The notes under the pieces were generated by a model. The model was not told the origin of the DNA, made no database searches, and saw nothing but the letters and a program-made list of their open reading frames with translations. The position numbers and the translations under genes are program-made. This document shows, piece after piece, positions 11,401-19,092 of a DNA stretch of 64,000 nucleotides; position 1 is the stretch's first letter, and every line of letters begins with the position of its first letter. The stretch is from Porphyrobacter sp. AAP82 (GTDB taxonomy: Bacteria > Pseudomonadota > Alphaproteobacteria > Sphingomonadales > Sphingomonadaceae): the NCBI RefSeq assembly GCF_000331285.1, contig NZ_ANFX01000012.1, positions 62,001 to 126,000 of the forward strand. The letters run 5' to 3'.

Positions 11401-12991
11401 CTTTACGGTCGGCGGGCCGGGGCTGGTGAACGGCGACCAGCTGGGCGGCAGCCTCGCCACCACTGCGGTGAGCACCAGCGGCATCGGCAATTACGCGATC
11501 ACGCAAGGCACGCTGATCGCGAGCAGCAACTACGACCTCACCTTCGTCGGCGGCCAACTGACGATCACGCCGCGCCCGATCACCATCGACGCGAGCAATC
11601 TGTCGCGGGCCTATGGCGATGCCAACCCGGCGCTGACCTATGTCGTGGGCGGGCAGGGCCTCGTCAACGGCGACCAGCTGACCGGCGCCCTCACCACGGT
11701 AGCGGGCGTTACCACCGGGATCGGCAGTTATGCGATCACGCAAGGCACGCTGACGGCGGGCGGCAACTACTCCATCACCTACACCGGCGGCCAGCTGGCC
11801 ATTACCCCGCGCGCGATCACGGTGACTGCGGACAACCTCTCGCGCCTCTACGGCAATGCCAATCCGGCGCTGACTTACGTCGTGGGCGGGCTGGGTCTGG
11901 TGAACGGCGACCAGCTGACCGGTCTCCTGGCGACGCTGGCGGACCAGACGAGCGGCATCGGCAGCTACGCGATCACCCAAGGCACGCTGGCGGCGAGCGC
12001 CAATTACACGCTCAGCTTCGTCGATGGCCAGCTGGCGGTTACCCCGCGCCCGATCACGGTGACGGCGGACATCCTCTCGCGCATCTATGGCAACGCCAAT
12101 CCTGCGCTGACCTTCACGGTCGGCGGGCAGGGCCTCGTCAACGGCGACCAGCTGGGCGGCAGCCTTGCCACCACCGCCGGGCTCACCAGCGGGATCGGCA
12201 ATTATGCGATCACGCAAGGTTCGCTGGTCGCGAGCAGCAATTACGACCTGACCTTCGTGGGCGGCCAGCTGACGGTGACGCCGCGCCCGATCACCATCAC
12301 CGCGAGCGATCTGTCGCGGGTCTATGGCGATGCCAACCCGGCGCTGACCTTCACGGTCGGCGGCCAGGGCCTCGTCAACGGCGACCAGCTCAGCGGCGCG
12401 CTGGCGACCACCGCCGGGGTGACCACGGGTGTCGGCGGGGTCGCGATCACGCAAGGCACGCTCGCGGCCAGCGCCAATTATGCGGTGACCTACAACGCTG
12501 GCGTGCTCACCATCACCCCGCGCCCGCTGACCGTGGCGGCCAACAACCAGTCGAAGACGCTGGGCTTTGCCGATCCGGTGCTGACGTTCCTCGTCACCGG
12601 CGGCGATCTGGTCAACGGCGACCAGTTGACCGGCCTGCTCGCGCGCGATCCCGGCGAGACGATCGGCAACTTAGTGATCCGCCAGGGGACGCTCACGGCG
12701 GGCGCGAATTACGCGCTCACCTACGTGCCCGGCACCTTCACCATCGACCCGCCGCCGGTCTCGCCCGATATCAACAATCCGACCACGATCGAGCCGGCGC
12801 TGGTCGGCGCCGAGACCCCCCCGCCGGTCGAGAGCGAGGAGGAGGAGCGCTTCGGCATCGACTTCCCCGAACGGCCCGATGCGCGGCTGATCGGCGAGGA
12901 TCCGCTGCTCGATGATCCGGTGGCAAGCGGCGGCGACAGCTCGCTCTATGGTAACGGCGCGGGCGCCGCCTCCACCACGGGAGGCCAGTGA
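5399..12991 (+). CDS. TpsA filamentous-haemagglutinin-like secreted adhesin with MBG repeats
   Basis: A giant 2530-residue exoprotein, partner of the upstream TpsB. A signal peptide (ending AAAQA, about residue 37) leads into the TPS/haemagglutination-activity domain needed for recognition by TpsB, roughly residues 38-330. Residues of about 420-1800 are very rich in Gly, Asn, Thr and Ala, with recurring GGTGG/GGNG-type turns expected to fold as a long right-handed beta-helix. From about residue 1898 there are seven MBG-type repeats with YGNANPALT and LVNGDQL signatures. The C-terminus is an acidic tail with a SGGDSSLYG motif. ATG overlaps the tpsB stop (ATGA), which fixes this start rather than upstream in-frame codons. 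It likely mediates adhesion or biofilm formation; the ligand is unknown. Confidence 0.93.
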   Translation: MSKATSKRTSLLTGCGCAALALGLLLPAAPAAAQAIQASGNVNFGAAEIDQSVPNQTTVEVFTQTVVVDWQPFQDAAGNALVFLPNGTTAIYQNSPTASFTGQFAVLNRILPSTGGNAAVINGSVVSQLFDAAGGSSIGGFVAFYSPTGIVIGSTATFDVGQLLLTTLDVPSNEEFQSFVESGAALTLVGAIDTLAQIRIDPGAQITATRDNAFFAAVAADVRMSGTARVNGSSAFVAGEVVNLTFSNGLFNIEVPTGTAATGQVLTVDGTVGGPSSLGVGDNHMIYGVARASKDPISMLFSGNLGFDPAQTAGVINGEIILAANYDVSGRVVDGSSISQGLAATFSGNTGFFGPRADIVVQDFNASSSLLAISTHAATVSAAGTNSSVQGNLLVVGRETATVSASAGFDMLISGDVLVDARDFAASGSFVQALAVVDATGGNALIDAGAGSVITVNGSAQVLADAFAGADFGQSIAGTATGGTAAISANGGAISVGGVGFVSARGFGTGTPDIITGAEVRGGSAEIRARAGGTVGIGQQANVFAGAGGSAGSLSTASTLSNAYGGTARIAVLDGGGTINIGASTQLDAAAFGGAARAAGTGSVGDGGEATVSILDSGLITLGSSLFLDASGTGGINAGGTGGTGLGGRASINTVNGGTVQLTGSLFADASGIGGDGVNGGNGLGGIAGAGARVGSISVTNDASVTANGFGGSATFDFGGTGGTGRGGNAYVQADGTLTDTATVTVNGALTARASGTGGTGGGSDGVSIAAGRGGDGYGGDLGVPNQADPNFGSGAFALAGGDNGTLAIAGVTINVDGVGGNGGSSAGTFVGGTGGNGFGGLAQTGLALLGLDGSVGLGLANLGAVNASAQGYGGRSGLNGADLADGTGGNGTGGLAVVSLRAGDVTAAGMTLNANGTGGAGAAAGTGSGGETAVLGSLSGTLVATGLAMTANGIGGLSDGGTGGAGFGGSSGILANGVSVTINGDVLASASGSGGQSNDGLGGNGSGGSAYIAVNTSTVGGTINISGHAAVFAFGQGGNTLTTFKAGDGLGGIASVEATGGTVTLGSVQAASIGRGGIAATHNGGNGTGGTVRLRARGSNSTLTVLRNVPAAATGRSPAGFNMLNANGIGESANGGDGVGGFGQGGTLLVNAAEGGTINLPVNILADPNRAADSMFMVSRGFGGSSSVDGGAGGSAVGGTATMLVDGGTLVAGPTTMSTFTQGGSSGNPLLNIAGGNATGGARSIRVINGGILTIETKGGGAGAQGGNGSGTGNGGSARGGAVLFEVLGSTANLRGGFALFNNATGGNGLQGGFADAALITFNANNATINLSDGVSGPGRLSLESIVVGGTGLGFGGDAASALVNVSITGTSLTGGGFSIDSFARGGAATDAGSSGGNATAGAVSLGATNSTLGLRGTLLVSSSAIGGDGGPDTGSGGSGTGGSVSVALNGTGLTLVTDSLGRPGNIEVVTTGSAGLGPQVGSARGGTASLTASGGSISASDVLIDAQAFAVGQTGQIGGAAFGGAARLGLAGTATLAATNITINSNANTSLGGTSFGGTAEFAMATGSTGSLTADLMSVLADGTGGDPTDLANTAGVFNIEVAGGNANLLTLDASASGDQLDADPVASRISAVVGNLNVANQLTAFTFGDLNVEHGENGIIGSNVVTGTTAIQMGARGTLRVLGIVGGGGGGGGSAAGSTGALSGGSVDLLAGRSIIVDGNIATSNGPINLSANHGGGQPLAQPNPAVIDMRQGANINAGTGNVSIALIDGGSDPQRQTGEVTLANITASTITVRNAGSSAGSNIRVLADGVLSASGSARAIDLASLNGEVINLHGDAGLDLTGTGYYSIFAATPTGSQIGTVTNYARFYNVQTEAAYLAASPGSNYAAFRITPVLTVTADDVARFYGSANPTFSSTISGFLPGDGLSDLSGLLQYLTAADGTSPIGQYALNVSQGTLTSAQGYTFSFVPGTLTVTPRPITVTADNLSRFYGNPNPALTFTVGGPGLVNGDQLGGSLATTAVSTSGIGNYAITQGTLIASSNYDLTFVGGQLTITPRPITIDASNLSRAYGDANPALTYVVGGQGLVNGDQLTGALTTVAGVTTGIGSYAITQGTLTAGGNYSITYTGGQLAITPRAITVTADNLSRLYGNANPALTYVVGGLGLVNGDQLTGLLATLADQTSGIGSYAITQGTLAASANYTLSFVDGQLAVTPRPITVTADILSRIYGNANPALTFTVGGQGLVNGDQLGGSLATTAGLTSGIGNYAITQGSLVASSNYDLTFVGGQLTVTPRPITITASDLSRVYGDANPALTFTVGGQGLVNGDQLSGALATTAGVTTGVGGVAITQGTLAASANYAVTYNAGVLTITPRPLTVAANNQSKTLGFADPVLTFLVTGGDLVNGDQLTGLLARDPGETIGNLVIRQGTLTAGANYALTYVPGTFTIDPPPVSPDINNPTTIEPALVGAETPPPVESEEEERFGIDFPERPDARLIGEDPLLDDPVASGGDSSLYGNGAGAASTTGGQ
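11090..12750 (+). repeat. Seven in-frame MBG-domain repeats, five with exact 237-bp period
   Basis: Within the adhesin, units begin at 11090, 11342, 11579, 11816, 12053, 12290 and 12527. From 11342 on, successive starts are exactly 237 bp (79 codons) apart; the first unit is 252 bp. Units start with I/L-T-V/I-x-A, contain YG(N/D)ANPALT, GLVNGDQL and YAITQGTL, and end with TPRP. The middle units are most alike, and the first and last are diverged, a pattern typical of expansion by recombination. Confidence 0.95.
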
Positions 12992-12992
12992 C

Positions 12993-15900
12993 ATGATCGT
13001 GCGTCGTCATCGCCTGCTGCGCTCCGCGCTCTCGCTCGCAGCCCTCGGCACGCTGGGTGCAAGCCTTGCCGCAGGGCCGGGCGCGGCCCGCACCGAAGCA
13101 CGCGCCAGCCTCGCGCTGCGCGACACCTTCCCGATCGGCTCGAACGGGCTGTGCGAGGCGCAGATCCTCCCGCCCGAACCGGGCGCCGGACTGTTCGACC
13201 GGCGCTATTCGGTGATCTGCCGCGATGCCGCCGCGCCGGTCGGCACGCTGTGGGTGGTCAAGCCCAAGAGCGGCGAGACCGCCGGGCCGGCGCGCTTTGC
13301 GGGCGCCGATGCCGATTGCCGCGGCGATGCCGCGCGGGCGCCCGGTGCGCTCCCCGGCCTTGCCGCGGTCGAGCGGCTCGGGTGCAAGCGCGCGGGCAGC
13401 ATCCTGGCGACCGACCTCTTGATCGGCAGCCGCGCGGGCCGCACCTATGCCGCAACGGGCCTTGCTGCCTATGCCAAGGCCCTCGAGCTCGGCATCGCCT
13501 CGCTCGCCAGCGACGCGGTGGTGCCCGGCACGGTCGAGATTCCGCTCACCAGCACCACCGATGCCGCCGCCTTCGCGCGCCAGCAGGCCGAAGCGATCGC
13601 CGCCGATCAGGCGCTGGTCGAAGCCTACCGCCGCAGCAATGCCGGCGACTATGCCGAAGCCGCAGAATTCTTCGCGGTCTCGGCCGCCGCGCTCTCGGGC
13701 CCCGGCGCTGCCGAGGCGCAGCTCAACTCCGCGCTCCAGCAATCGAACCTCGGCAGCTTCACCGAAGCCCGCCGGCTGTTCGCCGCCGCCCGTTCCGGCA
13801 GTTCGGGCAGCCCCGTGCTGGCCCGCATGCAGCGCAATTATGAAGGGATGGACGCCCTCAACCAGCGCCAGCCCGCGCGCGCGCTGGCGGTGCTCGATGC
13901 GCCGCTTTCGAGCGAGTTCGGCGATGCCGAGGACGTCCGCGCGCTCACCATCGGTGCGGCGCTCGCCGGCCAGCTGGCGAGCGAGAGCGGGCGGATCATC
14001 GCCGAATATTCCTCCAACCTGACCCCGCTCGAACGCGCGCGGCTGCTCGATGGCCAGAACGCCTATCTCAAGGCCGCCGCGCTGCGCCAGCTGGGCCGCG
14101 GCAGCGAGGCCCCGGCGCTGCTCGCTGCTGCCGAACGCGCCTTTGCCGACGTGCGCGGAGGCCGCGTGGTCTCGGTCGCGTGGCTGCGCGCGCAAGTGCT
14201 GGGCGAGCTCGCCGAGAACGCCGAACGCGCCGGCCAGAGCGCCGAGGCCGAGCGGTTCCACAAGCAGGCGATCGGCTTGCTCGAAGGGGTCTACCCGGAT
14301 TCGCCCGCGCTCGGCAGCGCCCGCGCGCAGCTCGCCGGGCTCTTTGCCCGCACCGGCCGGCGCGATGATGCGCTGGCGATCTATCGCGGCATCATCGGCG
14401 ATGCGGACGGGCGCCCGCTGCCTTCGTTGCGTTCGGTGATGACGCCCTATTTTGCGCTGCTGACCGATACCACGGCGGGCGGCGGCACGGCGGGTGCGGC
14501 GGCCGATGTGTTCGCCGCCAGCCAGCTGTTCCAGCGCCCGGGCCTCGCACAGACCCAGGCCGCGCTCGCCCGCGAGCTTTCGGGCGGATCGGACGAGGCA
14601 TCGCAATTGTTCCGCACCGCCACCAATCTCGGCCGCGGGATCGAACAGCAGCGCGTCTCGCTGCTCGAGCTTGAAAGCCAGCCCGAAGCCAGTACCCGCC
14701 TCGCCAGCCAGATCGCCGAGCGGCGCACACGGCTCGGCCAGCTTGAACAGCAGCAGGCCGAAGTGCTTGTGCGGCTTGCCGAATACCCGCGTTACCGCGC
14801 GGTTGCCGGCGACGCGATCGGCCTTGCCGAACTCCAGGCGGTGCTCGGCGAGGGAGAGGCCTATGTGAAGCTGGTGACGCTCGATCGCGATACCTATGTC
14901 GTCTACGCCACGCGCGATGCCGCGAGGGTGTGGCGCGCCGATGCGACGCCGCGCCAGCTGGAAACGCTCGTCACCCAGATCCGCGAGAGCATCGCGGTGA
15001 TCGAGGGCGGGCAGGTCAATACCTATCCCTTCGACCTCGTCCACGCGCGCGAGCTTTACGTGCGTCTGTTCGGCCCGGTCGCAGGCGAGTTGCCCGGCTT
15101 GAGGCATCTGGTGTTCGAACCCGATGGCGCGCTGCTCAAGCTGCCGGTCAACCTGCTCGTCACCGACGATGCGAGCGTTGCCGCCTATCAGGCGCGGATG
15201 AAGGCCAAGGGCGCGGACGAATATGATTTCCGCGGCACGAAGTGGCTCGGGCGCAGCACGCAGGTGAGCACCTCGGTCGGCCCCTTGGCGTTCCGCGATG
15301 TGCGCGCCGCGCGCCCGTCGGACGGAAAGCGCGCCTATCTCGGGCTCGGGGAGAACACTCCGATCGGCACCGCCAGCCCGGGCGCATCGCGGGTGCGCGC
15401 CGCGCTCGAGGCGGGCGAGCGCTGCACCTGGTCGCCCAATATCTGGGCAAACCCGATCAGGGCCGACGAATTGCGCGGCGCGGCGGCCAAGTTCGGCGGC
15501 ACCGCGCAGGTCCTGACCGGTACGGACTTCACCGACACCGGCATCGCGCGCCTGCCGGACCTTTCGGAATTCCGCATCCTCCACTTCGCCACCCACGGCC
15601 TCGTCACCGCGCCCCAGCCCGGCTGCCCGCCGCGTCCGGCGCTGCTGACCAGCTTCGACAAGGATACGAACTCCGACGGGCTCTTGAGCTTTGCCGAGAT
15701 CTTCGACCTCAGGATCGATGCCGACCTCGTGATCCTTTCGGCCTGCGACACCGCCGGCAGCGCCACCGTCGGCGCCGCGCGCGAGGCGGGGGTGCGGAGC
15801 GGCGGCGAATTCGCGCTCGATGGCCTGGTGCGCGCCTTCGTCGGCGCGGGCGGGCGCACGGTGCTCGCCAGCCACTGGCCGGTGCCTGACGATTTCGACG

Positions 15901-16100
15901 CGACCGGACGCCTCGTCGGCGGCCTGTTCGCCGAGGACGGGCGCAGCACCGCCGAGGCGCTGCGCACCTCGCAGGTCGCACTGATGGACGATGCGGAAAC
16001 CTCGCATCCCTTCTACTGGTCGGCCTTCGCGGTGGTCGGCGACGGCGCGGCTGTCGCGCTGAACGCTGGCCGGGGGGCAGGAAATGGACCAGACCGTTGA
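12993..16100 (+). CDS. Exported TPR-CHAT domain protein (caspase-like peptidase candidate)
   Basis: The 1035-residue protein has an N-terminal signal (LAAGPGAARTEA), a central helical region of TPR-like units (about 190-560), a coiled-coil stretch near 560-600 and a C-terminal CHAT domain (about 700-1030). The CHAT domain has the expected caspase-type dyad: HFATHG near residue 866 supplies His and ILSACDTAG near residue 917 supplies Cys. CHAT proteins cleave or regulate partner proteins. GGAGG lies 8 nt before the ATG, which follows the tpsA stop by one base. Its 3' end overlaps the cyclase gene by 17 nt. Location between adhesin and cyclase suggests it processes the adhesin or senses its export; this is inference. 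With a signal peptide, the peptidase would act in the periplasm. Confidence 0.88.
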   Translation: MIVRRHRLLRSALSLAALGTLGASLAAGPGAARTEARASLALRDTFPIGSNGLCEAQILPPEPGAGLFDRRYSVICRDAAAPVGTLWVVKPKSGETAGPARFAGADADCRGDAARAPGALPGLAAVERLGCKRAGSILATDLLIGSRAGRTYAATGLAAYAKALELGIASLASDAVVPGTVEIPLTSTTDAAAFARQQAEAIAADQALVEAYRRSNAGDYAEAAEFFAVSAAALSGPGAAEAQLNSALQQSNLGSFTEARRLFAAARSGSSGSPVLARMQRNYEGMDALNQRQPARALAVLDAPLSSEFGDAEDVRALTIGAALAGQLASESGRIIAEYSSNLTPLERARLLDGQNAYLKAAALRQLGRGSEAPALLAAAERAFADVRGGRVVSVAWLRAQVLGELAENAERAGQSAEAERFHKQAIGLLEGVYPDSPALGSARAQLAGLFARTGRRDDALAIYRGIIGDADGRPLPSLRSVMTPYFALLTDTTAGGGTAGAAADVFAASQLFQRPGLAQTQAALARELSGGSDEASQLFRTATNLGRGIEQQRVSLLELESQPEASTRLASQIAERRTRLGQLEQQQAEVLVRLAEYPRYRAVAGDAIGLAELQAVLGEGEAYVKLVTLDRDTYVVYATRDAARVWRADATPRQLETLVTQIRESIAVIEGGQVNTYPFDLVHARELYVRLFGPVAGELPGLRHLVFEPDGALLKLPVNLLVTDDASVAAYQARMKAKGADEYDFRGTKWLGRSTQVSTSVGPLAFRDVRAARPSDGKRAYLGLGENTPIGTASPGASRVRAALEAGERCTWSPNIWANPIRADELRGAAAKFGGTAQVLTGTDFTDTGIARLPDLSEFRILHFATHGLVTAPQPGCPPRPALLTSFDKDTNSDGLLSFAEIFDLRIDADLVILSACDTAGSATVGAAREAGVRSGGEFALDGLVRAFVGAGGRTVLASHWPVPDDFDATGRLVGGLFAEDGRSTAEALRTSQVALMDDAETSHPFYWSAFAVVGDGAAVALNAGRGAGNGPDR

Positions 16101-18147
16101 GGCCCGCTCCGGCAAGACGCTGTTCGGCCAGCTCGCGCGCACCTGGCGCAATGTCCGCACGGCGGGAGGGGTGCAGCTCGGCCTGACCCTGATGCTGATG
16201 TGCCTTGCGGTGTTCATCGCGCGCTACGGCTGGATCCTGCCCGGTGCCGCGGTGCCCACCCCGCTGATCAGCGAGGCCGAGCGCGCGCTTTATGACCTCA
16301 GGGCCTATTATGCCGCCGATCTGGTCGAGGAAGACAAGCGGGTGGTGCTGGTGGTCTATACCGACCAGACCCTGATCGCCGCGCGCAAGCGCTCGCCGCT
16401 CGATCGCGGCCTGCTGGCCAAGACCCTGCAAACGCTCGACACCTTCGCGCCCAAGGCGATCGGGATCGACATCCTGTTCGACCAGCCGCAGGATGAGGAC
16501 GAGGAGCTTGTCGCGGCGCTGCGCGGGATGAAGACCCCGGTCGCGGTCGCCTATGCCGCCAAGGCCACCAACCCCGACGATATCGAATACGAGCAGCAGC
16601 AGTTCCTCGAGGCGTTCATGGCGCGGCTCGAGGGCAGCAATGCCCGGCCCGCGAGCATCCGGCTCGACAACACCTTCGGCGCGACCCGGGTGTGGCCCGA
16701 CATCCGCGAGGGCCTGCCGCCGCTGCTCGGCCGGGTGATGCTGGTCGAGGCGGGCGAGCCGGCGCACGGCTTCGAAGGCTACGAGGGGGCAATCGATTAC
16801 CGGCGCGCCAAGTTCGATGATTCGGTGCTCTACCCGCCCGCCCAGATCGACCTTTTCGTCGATCCCGATCCGGAAATCCTGCCGTTCCTCAAGGAACAGT
16901 TCGCGGGCAAGTATATCCTGATCGGCGGCGATATCGTCGATTACGACCGCGTCGAGACGACCTTCACCTCGATCAACGGCGAAGTGCCGGCGGGGATCGC
17001 GGTCCATGCCGAAATCATCGCCCAGATGCTCGATAACCGCGTGTTGCAGCCGATTCCGGAATGGGTGCTGTGGGCGATGGCGATCCTGGTCGTGCTCATC
17101 GCGGTCCTGACCGCGCTCCTGGAATGGCCCGCGCGCTGGCTTGCGCTGTTCGGCATCGCGCAGCTGTTCATCTTCCAGGGCCTTCCGGTGTTCCTGCAAG
17201 TCCGCGATGTCGATACCTACGGCCTGCCGGCGGTCGGCTGGCTGATCGGGTGGATCCTGGTGTTCACCGCCGTCACCGTGACTGCGCGCGCATCGGGGGC
17301 CAAGCAGCGCAACTTCGCGACCGGCGCGCTCGGCAAATACATCCCGCGCGACATTGCCCAGGCGATCATCGACAAGCCCGAGCTGCTCAGCCTCGGGGGC
17401 GAGAAGCGCGCGATCTTCGTGCTGTTCAGCGACCTTGAAGGCTTCACCAAGATGAGCCACGCGATCCCGCCCGAAATGGTCGCCAAGCTGTTGAACCGCT
17501 ATCTCGACATGCTCAGCCAGGTGGTGCTCGATCATGGCGGGGTGATCGACAAGTTCGTGGGCGATGCGGTGGTCGCCTTCTGGGGCGCGCCGATCAGCCG
17601 GCCCGACGACGGGATGCGCGCTGCACGGGCGGGCTATGCGATGTGGCAGGCGGGCGAGGCGTTCCGTGCCGAGGTCGCCGCGATGGACTCCGATCTGCCC
17701 AAGATCGGCAAGACCCGTGTCGGCCTCCACTATGGCGATGCGGTGATCGGCAATTTCGGCGGGGCAACCCGCATCCAGTACACCGCACTGGGCGATTCGA
17801 TGAACACCGCCGCGCGCCTTGAATCCGCCAACAAGGCGCTCGACTCATCGGTCATGGCGAGCCGCGAATTCGCCGAGGCGTCGGGCCTCGACTGGTGGCG
17901 GCAGATGGGCCGGGTGGTGCTGCGCGGCCGGGCGCGGCCGGTCGATCTGTTTGAACCGGCGCCCGATTTTCCGGCAGACGACCGCGCCGAACTGGCCGCG
18001 GCGAGCGCGCTCGCCCTCACCGATCCCGGCGCGGCGCTGCGCATGGCGCAAGCGGTGGCGGCTCGCCACCCGGATGATTCAGCGCTACGCAATCTTGCAA
18101 GGCGCATGGCAGAGATGGACGAGGGAGGAACCTATGTTCTCGGTTAG
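16084..18147 (+). CDS. CHASE2-domain class III adenylate cyclase
   Basis: A 687-residue membrane signalling enzyme making a cyclic nucleotide in the cytoplasm. It has one N-terminal membrane segment (about 32-50), an extracytoplasmic CHASE2 sensor (about 70-310), three further membrane segments (about 325-398) and a catalytic domain from about 435. Metal-binding Asp residues lie in FSDLEGF (about 449) and FVGDAVVAFWG (about 491). The Lys in DKFVGD and the Thr in YTALGD are the adenine-selecting pair of class IIIb cyclases, so cAMP is the likely product. It overlaps the CHAT gene by 17 nt and the next gene by 14 nt, indicating one operon. CHASE2 may read the state of the exported adhesin or its CHAT partner. 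Confidence 0.93.
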   Translation: MDQTVEARSGKTLFGQLARTWRNVRTAGGVQLGLTLMLMCLAVFIARYGWILPGAAVPTPLISEAERALYDLRAYYAADLVEEDKRVVLVVYTDQTLIAARKRSPLDRGLLAKTLQTLDTFAPKAIGIDILFDQPQDEDEELVAALRGMKTPVAVAYAAKATNPDDIEYEQQQFLEAFMARLEGSNARPASIRLDNTFGATRVWPDIREGLPPLLGRVMLVEAGEPAHGFEGYEGAIDYRRAKFDDSVLYPPAQIDLFVDPDPEILPFLKEQFAGKYILIGGDIVDYDRVETTFTSINGEVPAGIAVHAEIIAQMLDNRVLQPIPEWVLWAMAILVVLIAVLTALLEWPARWLALFGIAQLFIFQGLPVFLQVRDVDTYGLPAVGWLIGWILVFTAVTVTARASGAKQRNFATGALGKYIPRDIAQAIIDKPELLSLGGEKRAIFVLFSDLEGFTKMSHAIPPEMVAKLLNRYLDMLSQVVLDHGGVIDKFVGDAVVAFWGAPISRPDDGMRAARAGYAMWQAGEAFRAEVAAMDSDLPKIGKTRVGLHYGDAVIGNFGGATRIQYTALGDSMNTAARLESANKALDSSVMASREFAEASGLDWWRQMGRVVLRGRARPVDLFEPAPDFPADDRAELAAASALALTDPGAALRMAQAVAARHPDDSALRNLARRMAEMDEGGTYVLG

Positions 18148-18880
18148 AATGAAGGCAAGGCTCGGCGCGCTGGCGCTGGCAGGTGCGGCGCTGGCGCTGC
18201 CGGCCGCGGCGATGGCGGGCGTGGTGGTGAAGTCCACCGGTCCTTCGGCGACGCGCTATCCGGTCGGCGCGAAGATCGACGACAATGCCACCATCACCTT
18301 GAAGCCGGGCGATGTGGTGACCGTGCTGACCGCGCAGGGCACCCGCGTCATCAAGGGCGCCGGCACCTTCCGCATCGGTGACCGTCCGCAGGTCGCCGCC
18401 GACCGCTTCGCCTCGCTCACCCGCAAGCGCGCCGCCACCCGCGTGCGCACCGGGGCGGTGCGCGGCGATCTCGAAGGCAACCCGACCAATCCCAGCCTGT
18501 GGTATGTCGACGTGACGCGTTCGGGCACGGTGTGTCTCTATGATCTTGCCTCGGTGCGCCTGTGGCGCCCGGGCGCGCCCGACACCATCACCTACCGGAT
18601 GTTCAACCGCGAGAACGGTGCCGCCGTCGATGTCACCTTCGACGAGACGGTGACCGTCGCCGCGCTTGATCCGATCCGCCTGCCGATCGTCGAGGGCGCG
18701 ACCTATTCGATCACCGGCCCGGACAATTCCACCAGCGCGCAGGTGAGCTTCGTGCTGCTCGAAGGCGATTTCGAAGCGCCCGACGCGCTCGCCGCGGCGC
18801 TGCTCGACAAGGGCTGCACCGTGCAGGTCGACATGCTGGCAGCGGGCCTCGATGACGAGGCTGCGGCGAGCGGCGGCTAA
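18134..18880 (+). CDS. Exported FecR-like protein, last gene of the adhesin operon
   Basis: The 248-residue product has a clear signal peptide ending AAAMA. The first half resembles a FecR-type beta-sandwich: a KPGDVVTVLTAQGTRVIKGAG-like segment with glycine turns, as in FecR domains attached to surface structures. The second half (about 110-230) is unassigned and contains two Cys (VCLYDL, KGCTV) that could pair. GGAGG precedes the ATG at 18134, which lies inside the end of the cyclase gene. Many TpsA/CHASE2 clusters carry a FecR-like partner; the role here could be periplasmic sensing. The family call is moderate. Confidence 0.65.
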   Translation: MFSVRMKARLGALALAGAALALPAAAMAGVVVKSTGPSATRYPVGAKIDDNATITLKPGDVVTVLTAQGTRVIKGAGTFRIGDRPQVAADRFASLTRKRAATRVRTGAVRGDLEGNPTNPSLWYVDVTRSGTVCLYDLASVRLWRPGAPDTITYRMFNRENGAAVDVTFDETVTVAALDPIRLPIVEGATYSITGPDNSTSAQVSFVLLEGDFEAPDALAAALLDKGCTVQVDMLAAGLDDEAAASGG

Positions 18881-19092
18881 ATAGGCGCGCGCTGCCGGCC
18901 TGTTGCCGATTGCCTGTTGCATCGCAGCCCCAAGCTTGGGAGAAGGGGTGACAGGGTCAGCCTGACGGGGGGAATCGGCACGCGGCACATGGCGGGACTT
19001 TTGCCGGATTGCACCATCGGGGCGCGGGGGCGTCTTGAAGGCGTGGCAAGGGGCCGCTAGGATCGGGTGACGAGCATCTCGGGGGGGATGGG

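Noticed and set aside
11342-12526. Regular direct repeats that might suggest CRISPR or satellite DNA
   Set aside because: The 237-bp units are in frame inside a coding gene, encode MBG domains and have no spacers.
12771-16217. Open frame of about 1150 codons opposite the CHAT gene
   Set aside because: Same composition-driven antisense effect. No recognisable motifs, and it spans the ends of three coupled plus-strand genes.
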